Part shown: positions 25,678-33,662 of the stretch, one piece after another
Layout of the letters: each line of letters begins with the position of its first letter
Numbering within the stretch: the stretch's first letter is position 1
Assembly: GCF_021129235.1 (NCBI RefSeq)
Contig: NZ_JAJOMA010000031.1
Span: 1-64,000 of the forward strand
Reading direction: 5' to 3'
Origin: Kineosporia mesophila
GTDB taxonomy: Bacteria > Actinomycetota > Actinomycetes > Actinomycetales > Kineosporiaceae
DNA length: 64,000 nucleotides
The notes under the pieces: generated by a model
Told to the model about the DNA's origin: nothing
Seen by the model: the letters and a program-made list of their open reading frames with translations, nothing else
Databases searched by the model: none
Translations under genes and position numbers: made by a program

Positions 25678-26049
25678 TCAGAGCAGCGCGGGGTCCAGCG
25701 AGCTGAACTGCAGCGCAACCAGCCGCCAGCCCACCCCGGGCACCTCCACCCACACCGCGCCCACCCGGGTGACCAGCGTCATCGAAGTCCCACCCCAGAC
25801 CGACGAACTGCGCTGGACACCCCGCAGGATCGCCGTCGACCCGTAGCGGCGCACGTCCACGTCAGAGACCTCCAGCACCGTGTACGACAGATCGGAGAAC
25901 TTACCGATCCACTGCCGCTTGTCCAGCACATACCCGCGCTCGCCGATGGACGCGAAGTCCACGGCCAGCAGGTCGTCCAGTCGGGTGGTATCGGCCCGTA
26001 GCTCTGCCTCGACGAAGTCCTGGTGCAGTGCGCGGATGTCCGGTGTCAT
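25678..26049 (-). CDS. DUF4440/SnoaL-like NTF2-fold protein
   Basis: A 123-residue single-domain protein starting MTPDIRALHQDFVEAELRADTTRLDDLLAVDF, followed by IGERGYVLDKRQWIGKF and a C-terminal WRLVALQFSSLD. These are features of DUF4440 proteins in the NTF2 superfamily. No catalytic residues are evident, and members include isomerases and purely binding proteins. It is 40 bases downstream of the MmyB-type regulator gene on the same strand. The 25391-25677 gap next to it shows no gene I trust. Confidence 0.75.
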   Translation of the reverse strand: MTPDIRALHQDFVEAELRADTTRLDDLLAVDFASIGERGYVLDKRQWIGKFSDLSYTVLEVSDVDVRRYGSTAILRGVQRSSSVWGGTSMTLVTRVGAVWVEVPGVGWRLVALQFSSLDPALL

Positions 26050-26091
26050 GACCTCACCCTGCCACGCCCATCCATCGGATCGGATCCACCC

Positions 26092-27030
26092 CTACTGCGC
26101 GGGGTTCCCGAACTCCGAGGTCTGTGAGTTCGCCGGATCCGGGGCGCTGGTTTCCGCTGCGTGCGGCTGCCCCGTCCAGCTGGCCAGGAAGGAGAGCGCC
26201 TGCTTGGAGGCGCTGTTCGGTTCCACCGTGTAGGTGATGATGACCAGGCCGGGGTCGCCGGGGAGGGTGAGCGCCTCGCCGGTGAGCTCGATCTCGCCGA
26301 CGGCCGGGTGGTGCATCTTCTTGGTCGAGCGGGTGTGCAGCTTGACGTGGTGGGCGGCCCACCAGGTACGGAATTCCTCACTGCGGGTGGAGAGTTCGCC
26401 GACCAAGTCGGTGAGGGCGCGGTCGTAGGGGTTCTTTCCGGCCTCGACCCGCAGGGCAGCCACCAGATCCCGCGCCACCTTCTCCCAGCGGATGTAGAAG
26501 TCGCGTGAGCGAGGGTCCAGGAACAGGAAGCGGGCCATGTTGAACCCGTCGGCGTCATCGGAGTAGGCCGGGCTGAACAGCGCCCGGCACAGCGCGTTGG
26601 CGTACAGGATGTCCCCGCGGGTGTTCCGGACGTAGGCCGGGGCGGACATGCTGTCGATGATGCGCTTGATGCCTTCCCGCACGCGGGGCTGCCCGGCCGG
26701 GCGGGGCGATCGCGACGGGGCAGAGGCACCGACGGTGCGCCCGGCGCCGTTGGCGACCGCAGCCAGGTCGAAAAGGTGGATCCGTTCCGACTCGTCCAGT
26801 TGCAGGGCCCGGGCCAGCGCATCGAGGACGGACTGTGAGGCACCGGAGAGGTTCCCCCGCTCCAGACGGGTGTAGTAGTCGGTGCTCATCCCCGCCAGCA
26901 TCGCGACCTCCTCACGACGCAAGCCTTTGACGCGTCGTCGACCGTTGTGCATCGCCACCCCCGCCTGGTCGGGAGTCAGCCGGTCGCGGCGGGTGGTGAG
27001 GAAGGTGCGGACCTCGCCCTGGTTGTCCAT
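26092..27030 (-). CDS. helix-turn-helix regulator with MmyB-like ligand domain
   Basis: A 312-residue regulator. ATG 27030 is taken because MmyB-type proteins start close to this motif (MDNQGEVRTFLTTRRDRLTPDQAG). The N-terminal XRE-type helix-turn-helix reads VKGLRREEVAMLAGMSTDYYTRLERG. The C-terminal MmyB-like domain begins near residue 105 (SMSAPAYVRNTRGDILYAN) and has PAYSDDADGFNMARFLFLDP and TYTVEPNSASKQAL, typical of this fatty-acid-binding PAS-like fold. Such regulators usually control an adjacent reductase or dehydrogenase gene. An SDR and an aldo-keto reductase lie nearby. A TTACC-G-GGTAA palindrome lies about 50 bases before the start. Confidence 0.88.
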   Translation of the reverse strand: MDNQGEVRTFLTTRRDRLTPDQAGVAMHNGRRRVKGLRREEVAMLAGMSTDYYTRLERGNLSGASQSVLDALARALQLDESERIHLFDLAAVANGAGRTVGASAPSRSPRPAGQPRVREGIKRIIDSMSAPAYVRNTRGDILYANALCRALFSPAYSDDADGFNMARFLFLDPRSRDFYIRWEKVARDLVAALRVEAGKNPYDRALTDLVGELSTRSEEFRTWWAAHHVKLHTRSTKKMHHPAVGEIELTGEALTLPGDPGLVIITYTVEPNSASKQALSFLASWTGQPHAAETSAPDPANSQTSEFGNPAQ

Positions 27031-27076
27031 GCCATCGACGGTAGAGGCCGGCCGAAGGGCCAGGGAGGGTCTGGCA

Positions 27077-27087
27077 TTACCGGGTAA
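27077..27087. promoter_or_regulatory. palindrome upstream of the MmyB-type regulator gene
   Basis: TTACC-G-GGTAA has perfect arms and lies 47-57 bases before ATG 27030. It is a plausible autoregulatory operator. Half-sites of the same kind appear near the aldo-keto reductase start (30010). Confidence 0.45.
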
Positions 27088-27146
27088 CGGCGTCACTGGT
27101 AGGCGCCGCCGAACCGGGGTTCCTTGGTACCGGCGCGACGGCGCGA

Positions 27147-27326
27147 TGACCGTGCCCCCACTGACCTCCCTGACCCTGGATGCGGTCCCGACCGCGCAGG
27201 CAGGAACCACCGGCGCGGGTGCTCAACACGGCCCGCCAGGTCGGCGGCTCCCTGGGGGTGGCGGTCATCGCCGCAGCCCTCAGCAAGGGCATATCTTCCC
27301 GACCACCCCAAGGAGAGCGTGCATGA
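27147..27326 (+). pseudogene. C-terminal fragment of an EmrB/QacA-type MFS transporter
   Basis: Two frames joined by a shift near 27215 read MTVPPLTSLTLDAVPTAQAG and then VLNTARQVGGSLGVAVIAAAL. The latter is the well-known VLNTARQVGGALGVAV segment of 14-TM drug exporters. The remainder of the transporter is absent. The fragment ends with a TGA that overlaps the ATG of the flavodoxin gene as ATGA. It is too short to function. Confidence 0.7.
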
Positions 27327-27997
27327 CATCCTTCATCTCCCGAAGACTCCTGCTACAGAACGGCCTCATCGGCGCGGCGCTCACCGCCACCATGACCGGC
27401 TGCTCCAGCGACGAGCCGGTGTCAACCACCCCCGAAGCGACGCGAGCCAGCACCGATCCGGCCCCGTCGGTGCCCGGCGCCGGCGTCCTGCTCGTGTACT
27501 TCTCCCGGGCCGGCGAGAACTACTTCAACGGAGGCAGAAGGGTTCTGGAGGTGGGGAACACCGAGGTTCTGGCCGACATGATCACCGAACGCATCAAGTG
27601 CGACGTCTACCGGATCGAGGCGGCTGACTCCTACCCCGAAGCGTACGAACCCACGGTGCAGCGCAATTCACAAGAGCAGGAGGACGACGCCCGGCCGAAG
27701 ATCGCCGAACCGCTCCCGGACCTCAACACCTACGACACGGTACTGATCGGCAGTCCGGTGTGGGGCACCCAGGCACCCATGATCATGCGGACCTTCATCG
27801 AGAACGCCGGCCTGGCCGGCAAGACCGTCCTGCCGTTCGTCACCTACGCGGTGAGCGGGATGAGCGGTGTCGACGCCGACTACCGCGAGGCGCTGCCGGA
27901 CACGCGAGTGGGCCAGGGCCTGGCCGTGCGCGGCGAGACCGTGTCCGACGCAGCCGAGGAACTCGAAGCCTGGCTCACCGCAGCTGGACTCAACTGA
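27323..27997 (+). CDS. secreted flavodoxin-like protein
   Basis: A 224-residue protein. The N-terminus has a twin-arginine-like signal SRRLLLQ followed by a hydrophobic stretch and MTGCSS, which fits a lipoprotein or Tat substrate. The mature part begins VLLVYFSRAGENYF, the flavodoxin phosphate-binding turn in the form S-R-x-G-x-N. Later comes DTVLIGSPVWGTQAPMIMRTF, the usual loop over the isoalloxazine ring, and an Asp-rich YEPTVQRNSQEQEDDARP. Flavodoxins carry electrons for reductases. Exported versions occur in Gram-positive bacteria, but their partner is unknown. AGGAGAG precedes ATG 27323. Confidence 0.8.
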   Translation: MTSFISRRLLLQNGLIGAALTATMTGCSSDEPVSTTPEATRASTDPAPSVPGAGVLLVYFSRAGENYFNGGRRVLEVGNTEVLADMITERIKCDVYRIEAADSYPEAYEPTVQRNSQEQEDDARPKIAEPLPDLNTYDTVLIGSPVWGTQAPMIMRTFIENAGLAGKTVLPFVTYAVSGMSGVDADYREALPDTRVGQGLAVRGETVSDAAEELEAWLTAAGLN

Positions 27998-28034
27998 TGG
28001 CCGACAAGCCATGACAACCGCGCAAGGAAACATC

Positions 28035-28247
28035 ATGAGTGCCACGAACGCTGGCGTCGCGGTCATCACCGGAGCCTCCTGCGGGATCGGCGCGGCCACC
28101 GCCCGAGCCCTGATCGCCGAGGGCTACCAGGACGTGGCCAGGGGCAGCCCCGCGGAAGTGGCCGAGCTCACTGCTTTCATCCTGGCCCGTCCCCGTCATC
28201 TGGTGATCAACGAGGTGCTCCAGCGTCCCGCCGACCAGCTCGGCTGA
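28035..28247 (+). pseudogene. SDR-family oxidoreductase with a large internal deletion
   Basis: The 70-residue frame joins the first 25 residues of an SDR (VAVITGASCGIGAATARALI) directly to its last 40 (GSPAEVAELTAFILARPRHLVIN). About 130 residues, including NNAG and the catalytic Tyr-x3-Lys, are missing. The Gly-rich turn is GASCGIG, with Cys in place of the usual Ser/Arg. AAGGAA lies before ATG 28035. It follows the flavodoxin gene by 37 bases. The product would be inactive as an enzyme. Confidence 0.75.
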
Positions 28248-28297
28248 GCAGCCATCCGGTTCCGGCCCGCCGGCGCGGGGGACCGGAACCGGGAGGT

Positions 28298-29128
28298 TCA
28301 TGCGTCGAAGTCTGTGCTCCGGCTGACCGTTTCCCAGGAATCCACCTCGGTACGCAGGTCGTCGAGGGCGGCCCGGAACGCGTCGGAGGCGTCGTTGCCG
28401 AGCAGCAGCATGTACGGCGGCCGCGAGGACTCCACCGCATCGATCAGGGCGGCGGCGGCCCTGGCCGGGTCGCCCTTCTGCGTGCCGTGGACAGTGTCGT
28501 GTTCCTTGCGGCGCCGGCCGGCAGTCTGGGCGTAATCCGCGATCGCCACGTCTGCCTGGGTGAGCGAGCGGCCTGCGAAGTCGGTCCGGAAACCACCAGG
28601 TTCGACGACCATGGCGGTGATCCCCAGAGGCGCAACCTCTTTACGCAAGGACAGGGTCAGTGCCTCGACCGCGGCCTTGACGGCTGCGTAATAGCCGGAA
28701 CCCTCCGGCGAGATGCGCGCACCGATCGACGAAATATTCACGATTGTTCCCGAACGGCGGGCGCGCATACCCGGCAGGACGGCCTTGACGGTTCGGGCCG
28801 CCCCGAAGACATGAGTCTCGAAAAGCTGCCGGACAGCTTCGTCCTCACCTTCCTCGACGGCCGCCCGGTAGCCGTATCCGGCGTTGTTCACCAGCACGTC
28901 GATGCCGCCGAAACGTTCCACCCCGGCCGTAACCGCAGCCGAAACCTGCTGCTGATCGGTCACATCGAGGGGAAGAGCCAGGGCGGCGTCTGGGTAGCGA
29001 TCCGCCAGGTCCTGCACCGTGGTGACATCTCGGGCGGTGACGACCGCGTGGTGGCCGCGGGCCAGCACCGCTTCGGCGAATGCGCGTCCCAGGCCGGTCG
29101 AGCAGCCGGTGATCAGCCAGGTGGTCAT
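28298..29128 (-). CDS. SDR-family oxidoreductase
   Basis: A 276-residue classical SDR. The cofactor site reads WLITGCSTGLGRAFAEAVL, then NNAGYGYRAAVEEGEDEAV, with catalytic Ser in NISSIGARISPEGSGYY and the active-site YAAVK. The N-terminal TARDVTT and charged positions suggest NADP preference. The 276 residues and a long C-terminal tail fit the branch of oxidoreductases resembling retinol or 17-beta-hydroxysteroid dehydrogenases. GAAGGAAGG precedes ATG 29128. It lies 13 bases from the aldo-keto reductase gene and was probably co-transcribed with it. Confidence 0.9.
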   Translation of the reverse strand: MTTWLITGCSTGLGRAFAEAVLARGHHAVVTARDVTTVQDLADRYPDAALALPLDVTDQQQVSAAVTAGVERFGGIDVLVNNAGYGYRAAVEEGEDEAVRQLFETHVFGAARTVKAVLPGMRARRSGTIVNISSIGARISPEGSGYYAAVKAAVEALTLSLRKEVAPLGITAMVVEPGGFRTDFAGRSLTQADVAIADYAQTAGRRRKEHDTVHGTQKGDPARAAAALIDAVESSRPPYMLLLGNDASDAFRAALDDLRTEVDSWETVSRSTDFDA

Positions 29129-29141
29129 GGATTTCCTTCCT

Positions 29142-30029
29142 TCAGGACTCGGGGATCTCGCGGCCGAAGGTCTCCAGTGTGATGACGTCCGGTTCCGGGC
29201 CCCCGCGACGGCCGGTGTCGAGCTTGTCGATCGAGGCGAGCTGGTCGTCGGTGAGATCGAAGTCGAAGACGTCGAGGTTCTCGGCGATGCGCTCGGGACG
29301 GGTCGACTTCGGGATCGCGGAACGTCCCTGCTGCACGTGCCAGCGCAGCATGACCTGGGCCGGGGTCTTGCCGTGGGCCTGGGCGATCTCGCCGATCAGC
29401 GGGTCCTGCAGGGTACTGGTGTGCTCGCCGTCGCGGTAGAAGGTGATGCCGCCGATCGGGGACCAGGCCTGGGTCAGGATGCCGTGCTGGGCGTTGAACG
29501 CCTGGACCTGCGGCTGGGTGAAGTAGGGGTGGACCTCGATCTGGTTGACCGCCGGCACGACGCTCGCGTGCTCGAGCAGGGTGGTCAGGTGCTGCACCAT
29601 GAAGTTGCTGACGCCGATGGCGCGGACCCGGCCGTCGGCGAGCAGCGTCTCCAGCGCGCGGTAGGCGTCCAGGGTCTTGGTGAAGTCCGAGGGCAGGGCC
29701 TGGTGCAGGATCAGCAGGTCGATCTGCTCCAGGCCGAGCTTGCCCACGCTCTTGCCGAACCCGTGCAGCGTCTGCTCGTAGCCGTAGTCGCTGATCCAGA
29801 TCTTGGTCTCGATGAAGACCTCGGACCGGTCGAGACCGGACTGCCCGATCGCCTCGCCGACCTGACGCTCGTTGCCGTAGGCCGCGGCCGTGTCGATGTG
29901 CCGGTAGCCGGCCTGCAGGGCCGATGCGACGGACGAGCGGGTCTCCTCGGGCGGGGTCTGGAAGACTCCGAACCCGATTGCGGGGATCTGGACACCGCTG
30001 TTCAGGTTCAGGTGGGTAACGGGCGACAT
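29142..30029 (-). CDS. aldo-keto reductase
   Basis: A 295-residue (alpha/beta)8-barrel reductase. The catalytic tetrad is in place: Asp and Tyr in GYRHIDTAAAYGNERQVGEAI, Lys in EVFIETKIWISDYGYEQ, His in QIDLLILHQALPS. The C-terminal IPKSTRPERIAENLDVFDF carries the KS-x-x-x-x-R site for the NADP 2'-phosphate. The relatives are small 2,5-diketo-gluconate reductase-type AKRs. GGAGG precedes ATG 30029. It is the first gene of the pair with the SDR. It is probably regulated by the MmyB-type regulator or through the inverted repeat at 30062-30082. Confidence 0.92.
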   Translation of the reverse strand: MSPVTHLNLNSGVQIPAIGFGVFQTPPEETRSSVASALQAGYRHIDTAAAYGNERQVGEAIGQSGLDRSEVFIETKIWISDYGYEQTLHGFGKSVGKLGLEQIDLLILHQALPSDFTKTLDAYRALETLLADGRVRAIGVSNFMVQHLTTLLEHASVVPAVNQIEVHPYFTQPQVQAFNAQHGILTQAWSPIGGITFYRDGEHTSTLQDPLIGEIAQAHGKTPAQVMLRWHVQQGRSAIPKSTRPERIAENLDVFDFDLTDDQLASIDKLDTGRRGGPEPDVITLETFGREIPES

Positions 30030-30061
30030 GAGCGAAAACCTCCGGTGGCGGGAACGCTGGC

Positions 30062-30082
30062 GTAGCCACGTGAATCGGCTAC
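30062..30082. promoter_or_regulatory. inverted repeat in the aldo-keto reductase promoter region
   Basis: GTAGCC (30062-30067) and GGCTAC (30077-30082) are perfect arms separated by 9 bases and lie about 33 bases before the start. Regulator unknown. Confidence 0.45.
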
Positions 30083-30359
30083 CTTCGCGAGGTTATGACG
30101 GCCATCCCGTAAATACCTGCCGGATAAGGCTCTTAAGGGGTGCCTGTCATTACCCCCTTGTCCGCGGCGCCCCCCAAAAATGCTGTCTTACGGTGCGTTC
30201 GGGCCGCGGCCGACGGGACTCCCTGACAGACCCACGATCGGCCGCGACCCTTCGATCCTATGCAGTCCGACACCGAAAAGTCACACGCCGGACACGTAGA
30301 GTGCCCTTTTTTGCACCTATGGACACCCGTGGGCGCCCTCGCTGCCTGCTGATCGGACG
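30083..30359. other. gene-free stretch
   Basis: I see no gene. An inverted repeat AAGGGG/CCCCTT spans 30134-30161. Confidence 0.5.
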
Positions 30360-31166
30360 TCAGCCGCCGAACTCCGCGTCGGAGATCACCCGGTCGAAGC
30401 GGCCCTGTCCCAGGTCGGTCCGCCGGATCATGAACCGGGCGTTGGTGTCGGGGTAGTCGTCGTCCAGCAGCCCGAACTGAGCCAAGGGGAGCCATTCCCG
30501 CTGCACCTGGGCATGGGCCCGGTGGAAGTCTTCCCAGCTGTCCACAGAGGGAAGTAGCCCCTGGGTACCGAGCTCGTACATCACGGTCTGTTCCGGGCTG
30601 TTGTGGGCGACGTCCCCGTATCCGCCGATGCGCATCCGGTCGCGGCCGGGCTGATCGACCTCCGGCCAGTAGGTGCGGGCCAGTTCCGTCAGCTGGTCGA
30701 AGTGCCGGGTCGTGCTGGGATCCGGGGTGGTGTCGCGGCTGAACCGGACCGACGGATAGAGGTCGACCCGTTCATAGTGCGGAAGGTGGCTCTGCTCCGG
30801 CCCGAGGGCGGGAACGTGGAGCACCTGTTCCGGCAGTCCCGGCCCGTCGGTGTCCCAGGGCTCGTCGTGACTCTGGAAGAACAGGAGATGGCCCTGCTGG
30901 GGGAGGGCGAGGTCCGAGGCGGCCGGCCGAGGCAGCAGGGCGCAATGGATGGCGGCCAGGAAACCCAGCGGCTGGCCTTGCGGGTCCACGGGCCACGACA
31001 CATCGGTGGGCAGCGTCGGCCAGCCATCGATCTGAGCGGCGGGCGGACCCTCGCCCGTGACGTCCAGTTGCCAGCAGAACCGGGTCCCGGCCAGCCATGC
31101 GTCCACCTGGGTGGTACTCGCGCCCTGCTGCCGGGCATCCGCCCGGAACGCTTCCAGCTCATCCAT
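30360..31166 (-). CDS. DUF1963 (YwqG-like) protein
   Basis: A 268-residue protein starting MDELEAFRADARQQGASTTQVDAWL. ATG 31166 is preferred over an earlier in-frame ATG because the family starts here. Motifs include GWPTLPTDVSWPVDPQGQPLGFLAAI, a signature GxPxLPxxxxWP form, then GHLLFFQSHDE and QFGLLDDD. DUF1963 proteins are soluble, widespread and of unknown biochemical role; some are linked to polymorphic-toxin immunity. A divergent I36 inhibitor lies beyond. No operon partner is clear. Confidence 0.8.
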   Translation of the reverse strand: MDELEAFRADARQQGASTTQVDAWLAGTRFCWQLDVTGEGPPAAQIDGWPTLPTDVSWPVDPQGQPLGFLAAIHCALLPRPAASDLALPQQGHLLFFQSHDEPWDTDGPGLPEQVLHVPALGPEQSHLPHYERVDLYPSVRFSRDTTPDPSTTRHFDQLTELARTYWPEVDQPGRDRMRIGGYGDVAHNSPEQTVMYELGTQGLLPSVDSWEDFHRAHAQVQREWLPLAQFGLLDDDYPDTNARFMIRRTDLGQGRFDRVISDAEFGG

Positions 31167-31426
31167 ACCGGTATTCAACCAAAAGAGGTACGGGGCGAGG
31201 GCGCTCACACGTGGCCGCGGCAACCGTCGGGGTGGGCCATCCGAGGAGATTGAGGACGAGGATGCAGGTTTCGTTGCCGAGATCGACTGCTGGTTCGTCA
31301 GTCAGGAAGGGGGAAGAGCTCTTGGCCTTCTGGCTGCAGGAGTGAACTGGCCTTCTGGACATGGGTCTTCGAAGCCAGGGCCGGTGGCCCGGTCCGGGTC
31401 ACCGGCCCCGTATCGTTCAGGGGCGA

Positions 31427-31798
31427 TCAGCTGGCCGAGAGTTTGACAGAATTGTAAGGCGTGTAGTCGTAGTCGTAGTAGGTCCCGGCCCTCTGAATAC
31501 CAGCGCAGTTCGTGCCGTTGGTGCCGTAGCAGTTACGGACGACAGCCCCGCCGGTCTGATTGTTGAAAAGGCGGTGGGTGCCGTACTGGTTCGTGAGATT
31601 GTGCCCGCCGTAGGTGTACCACTTGTACGACGGCACATCGTTGTTCCAGCCGGCGCTCTGCGGGTACAGACAGACGTATCCCGAAGGGCAACCGTGAGAA
31701 GTGGCGGCCTGAGCCGTCGCCGACGTCGCGATGCTCAGCGACACCGCGGAACCGGCCACCATCAGGGCCGTGGCGAACTTCTTCGTCAACCGATGCAT
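31427..31798 (-). CDS. secreted peptidase inhibitor, family I36 (SMPI-like)
   Basis: A 123-residue protein with a signal peptide (MHRLTKKFATALMVAGSAVS, cleavage after AQA). The mature part begins ATSHGCPSGYVCLYPQSAGW, with further Cys in NCYGTNGTNC. Two disulphides and a CPSGYVCLY start are typical of the SMPI/I36 family, compact secreted inhibitors of metalloproteases and relatives of beta/gamma-crystallins. CAGGAG precedes ATG 31798. It probably acts outside the cell. The protease target is unknown. Confidence 0.85.
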   Translation of the reverse strand: MHRLTKKFATALMVAGSAVSLSIATSATAQAATSHGCPSGYVCLYPQSAGWNNDVPSYKWYTYGGHNLTNQYGTHRLFNNQTGGAVVRNCYGTNGTNCAGIQRAGTYYDYDYTPYNSVKLSAS

Positions 31799-32243
31799 GT
31801 CGTCTCCTGGATCGTGGGTGACTTCCTCGCACGGAACCCGCCGCTGCGGAACGTGTCCTGGGCCGGTCAGCCCGACCGACGGCGTGTACGGACGATCGTG
31901 CTGGCGTCACAGCCCCCACACCAGGAGTTTCCCATTGCCCATGGCGGTAGCGTCGATCGTCAGGGCCGCCGACCACGACATGGTGCACTCCATCATCGCC
32001 GACGAGAGCCGCCACGAGTATCTGCTCGGCCTCATCCTGCGCGGCATCCGGCGGATTTTCGACGCGGAGTAGGTCATGGTTCGGGTGATCGACGAGACGC
32101 CGAGGACTTCCGTGGCACGAACCCCGAACGTCCAGCTGCCCGGTGCCCGTCCCGGCCAACGGGACGGGCACCGGAACGCCGCAGGTGGCGGGGCGATCCT
32201 GGGCAGCCAGTAGCGCTGCCGCAGCGTACGGATCGAGGCCCAC
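31799..32243. other. gene-poor stretch with a strong hairpin
   Basis: A 43-codon frame (31941-32072; MAVASIVRAADHDMVHSIIA) is possible but unrecognised. The main feature is the 15-bp stem at 32140-32174. Confidence 0.4.
32140..32174. terminator. 15-bp perfect hairpin
   Basis: CCGGTGCCCGTCCCG (32140-32154) and CGGGACGGGCACCGG (32160-32174) are perfectly complementary around a GCCAA loop. There is no T run. It may terminate transcripts entering from the left, or it may be a leader structure, since it sits 70 bases before the Nramp gene. Confidence 0.6.
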
Positions 32244-33488
32244 ATGAGCTCATCACCCGCGCCCGACATGGCCAGGACCGTACAGGCCGCGCCCATCAGC
32301 CGACGCGCGGTCGGCACGACCATGGGATCTGCCCTGATCGCCGCCGTGGCCTACATCGACCCGGGAAACTTCGCCACGAACGTGACCGCAGGCGCCCGGT
32401 TCGGGCCCATGCTGGTCTGGGTCGTCGTCGCGGCGAGCGCCGTCGGCCTGCTCGTGCAGTACCTGGCGTCCAAGCTGGGACTGGTCACCGGGCGCAGCCT
32501 GCCCGAACACTGCCGCGAGAGGATGCCGTCCTGGGCGCGGGTCGGGATGTGGTTACAGGCCGAACTGGTCGTCATCATGACCGACCTGGCCGAGGTGGTC
32601 GGCGGCGCGATCGCCCTGCACCTGCTGTTCGGTGTTCCGATGCTCGCCGGGGCTACGGCCATGGTCCTGACGTCTCTGGCCGTTCTCGGCCTGAAGGTCA
32701 ACGGCTACAGCCTCTTCCGCCCAGTGGTGTACGCAGGCCTGGCAACGGTGGCCGCGGCGTTCGGATACCAGGTCCTTCACGCGGACCTGGGCGCGGGGGA
32801 GTTGGCCTCCGGCCTGATACCCCGGCTGCAGGGGATCGACAGCGCCTACCTGGCCGCGGGTGTGGTCGGGGCGACGGTGATGCCGCACGTGGTCTACCTG
32901 CACTCGGACATGACCAAGACCGAGCTCGCGGTGTCGGGCCGCGCGGTGCCGGAGCTTCTGCGCCGTTCCCGCCGCGAGATCTCGGCCGCCATGCTGGTCG
33001 CGGCCTCCATCAACGTCTGCATCATGCTCGCCGCCACCACGCTCGGAGCGCAGCAGGCCGGTTCGCTGGCCGACGCGCACGCAGGGTTCGCCTCCGTGAT
33101 GGGGGCCGCCGCCGGCTGGGCCTTCGCGCTCGCCCTGCTGGCCTCGAGCCTCGCCTCCACCTGTGTAGGCGTCTATAGCGGCCAGGCCATCATGGCGGGC
33201 TTCCTGCGCCGTCATGTGTCTGCATGGTTGTTACGCTGCGTGTCTGCCGTTCCGGCCCTGGCTGTCCTGGCCGCCGGGGTCGACCCGACGGCCGCGCTCG
33301 TCCTGAGCCAGGTGGCGCTGTCCTTCGGCATTCCGCTGGCCCTCGCGCCGCTGCTCTGGCTCACCAGCAGCAGCACGGTGATGGGGTCGGCGGCGAACAC
33401 ATCGTTGACGGTCGGTGCCATCGGAACGGTGCTCGGCCTCGTCATCGGGCTGAACGTGTTTCTCACCGGCAGCCTACTGATCGGCTGA
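32244..33488 (+). CDS. Nramp-family divalent metal (Mn2+/Fe2+) transporter
   Basis: A 414-residue polytopic protein with about eleven membrane spans. The two ion-site motifs are visible: DPGN in span 1 (AAVAYIDPGNFATN) and MPH in span 6 (GATVMPHVVYLHSDM). Between them are VIMTDLAEVVGGAIALHLL and the EL-x-R-x-R cytoplasmic segment typical of MntH. Such proteins import Mn2+ or Fe2+ with protons. No MntR gene is nearby. The hairpin upstream could affect expression. ATG 32244 or 32268 are possible starts, and no strong ribosome site separates them. Confidence 0.92.
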   Translation: MSSSPAPDMARTVQAAPISRRAVGTTMGSALIAAVAYIDPGNFATNVTAGARFGPMLVWVVVAASAVGLLVQYLASKLGLVTGRSLPEHCRERMPSWARVGMWLQAELVVIMTDLAEVVGGAIALHLLFGVPMLAGATAMVLTSLAVLGLKVNGYSLFRPVVYAGLATVAAAFGYQVLHADLGAGELASGLIPRLQGIDSAYLAAGVVGATVMPHVVYLHSDMTKTELAVSGRAVPELLRRSRREISAAMLVAASINVCIMLAATTLGAQQAGSLADAHAGFASVMGAAAGWAFALALLASSLASTCVGVYSGQAIMAGFLRRHVSAWLLRCVSAVPALAVLAAGVDPTAALVLSQVALSFGIPLALAPLLWLTSSSTVMGSAANTSLTVGAIGTVLGLVIGLNVFLTGSLLIG

Positions 33489-33662
33489 CACCGGTGCTCC
33501 CGCGCAGGACGAGATCGCATTCCTAGGAGGATCCGTGGCTCCGGTGAGTCAAGGTCTGTGCGCCGATCCAGACACGGTACGGCACGGGGACGGTGCTGGG
33601 ACCGGGCCACGTCGGGTCCCGGCCGCGTGTCCGTGATCCGGGCAGGACGGCCGGGATACCAG

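Noticed and set aside
30134-30161. AAGGGG/CCCCTT inverted repeat as a terminator
   Set aside because: Short arms and a 16-base loop, with no gene ending nearby.
33598-33620. GGGACC/GGTCCC hairpin between Nramp and MFS genes
   Set aside because: A six-base stem with an 11-base loop is too weak to call as a terminator in such GC-rich DNA.
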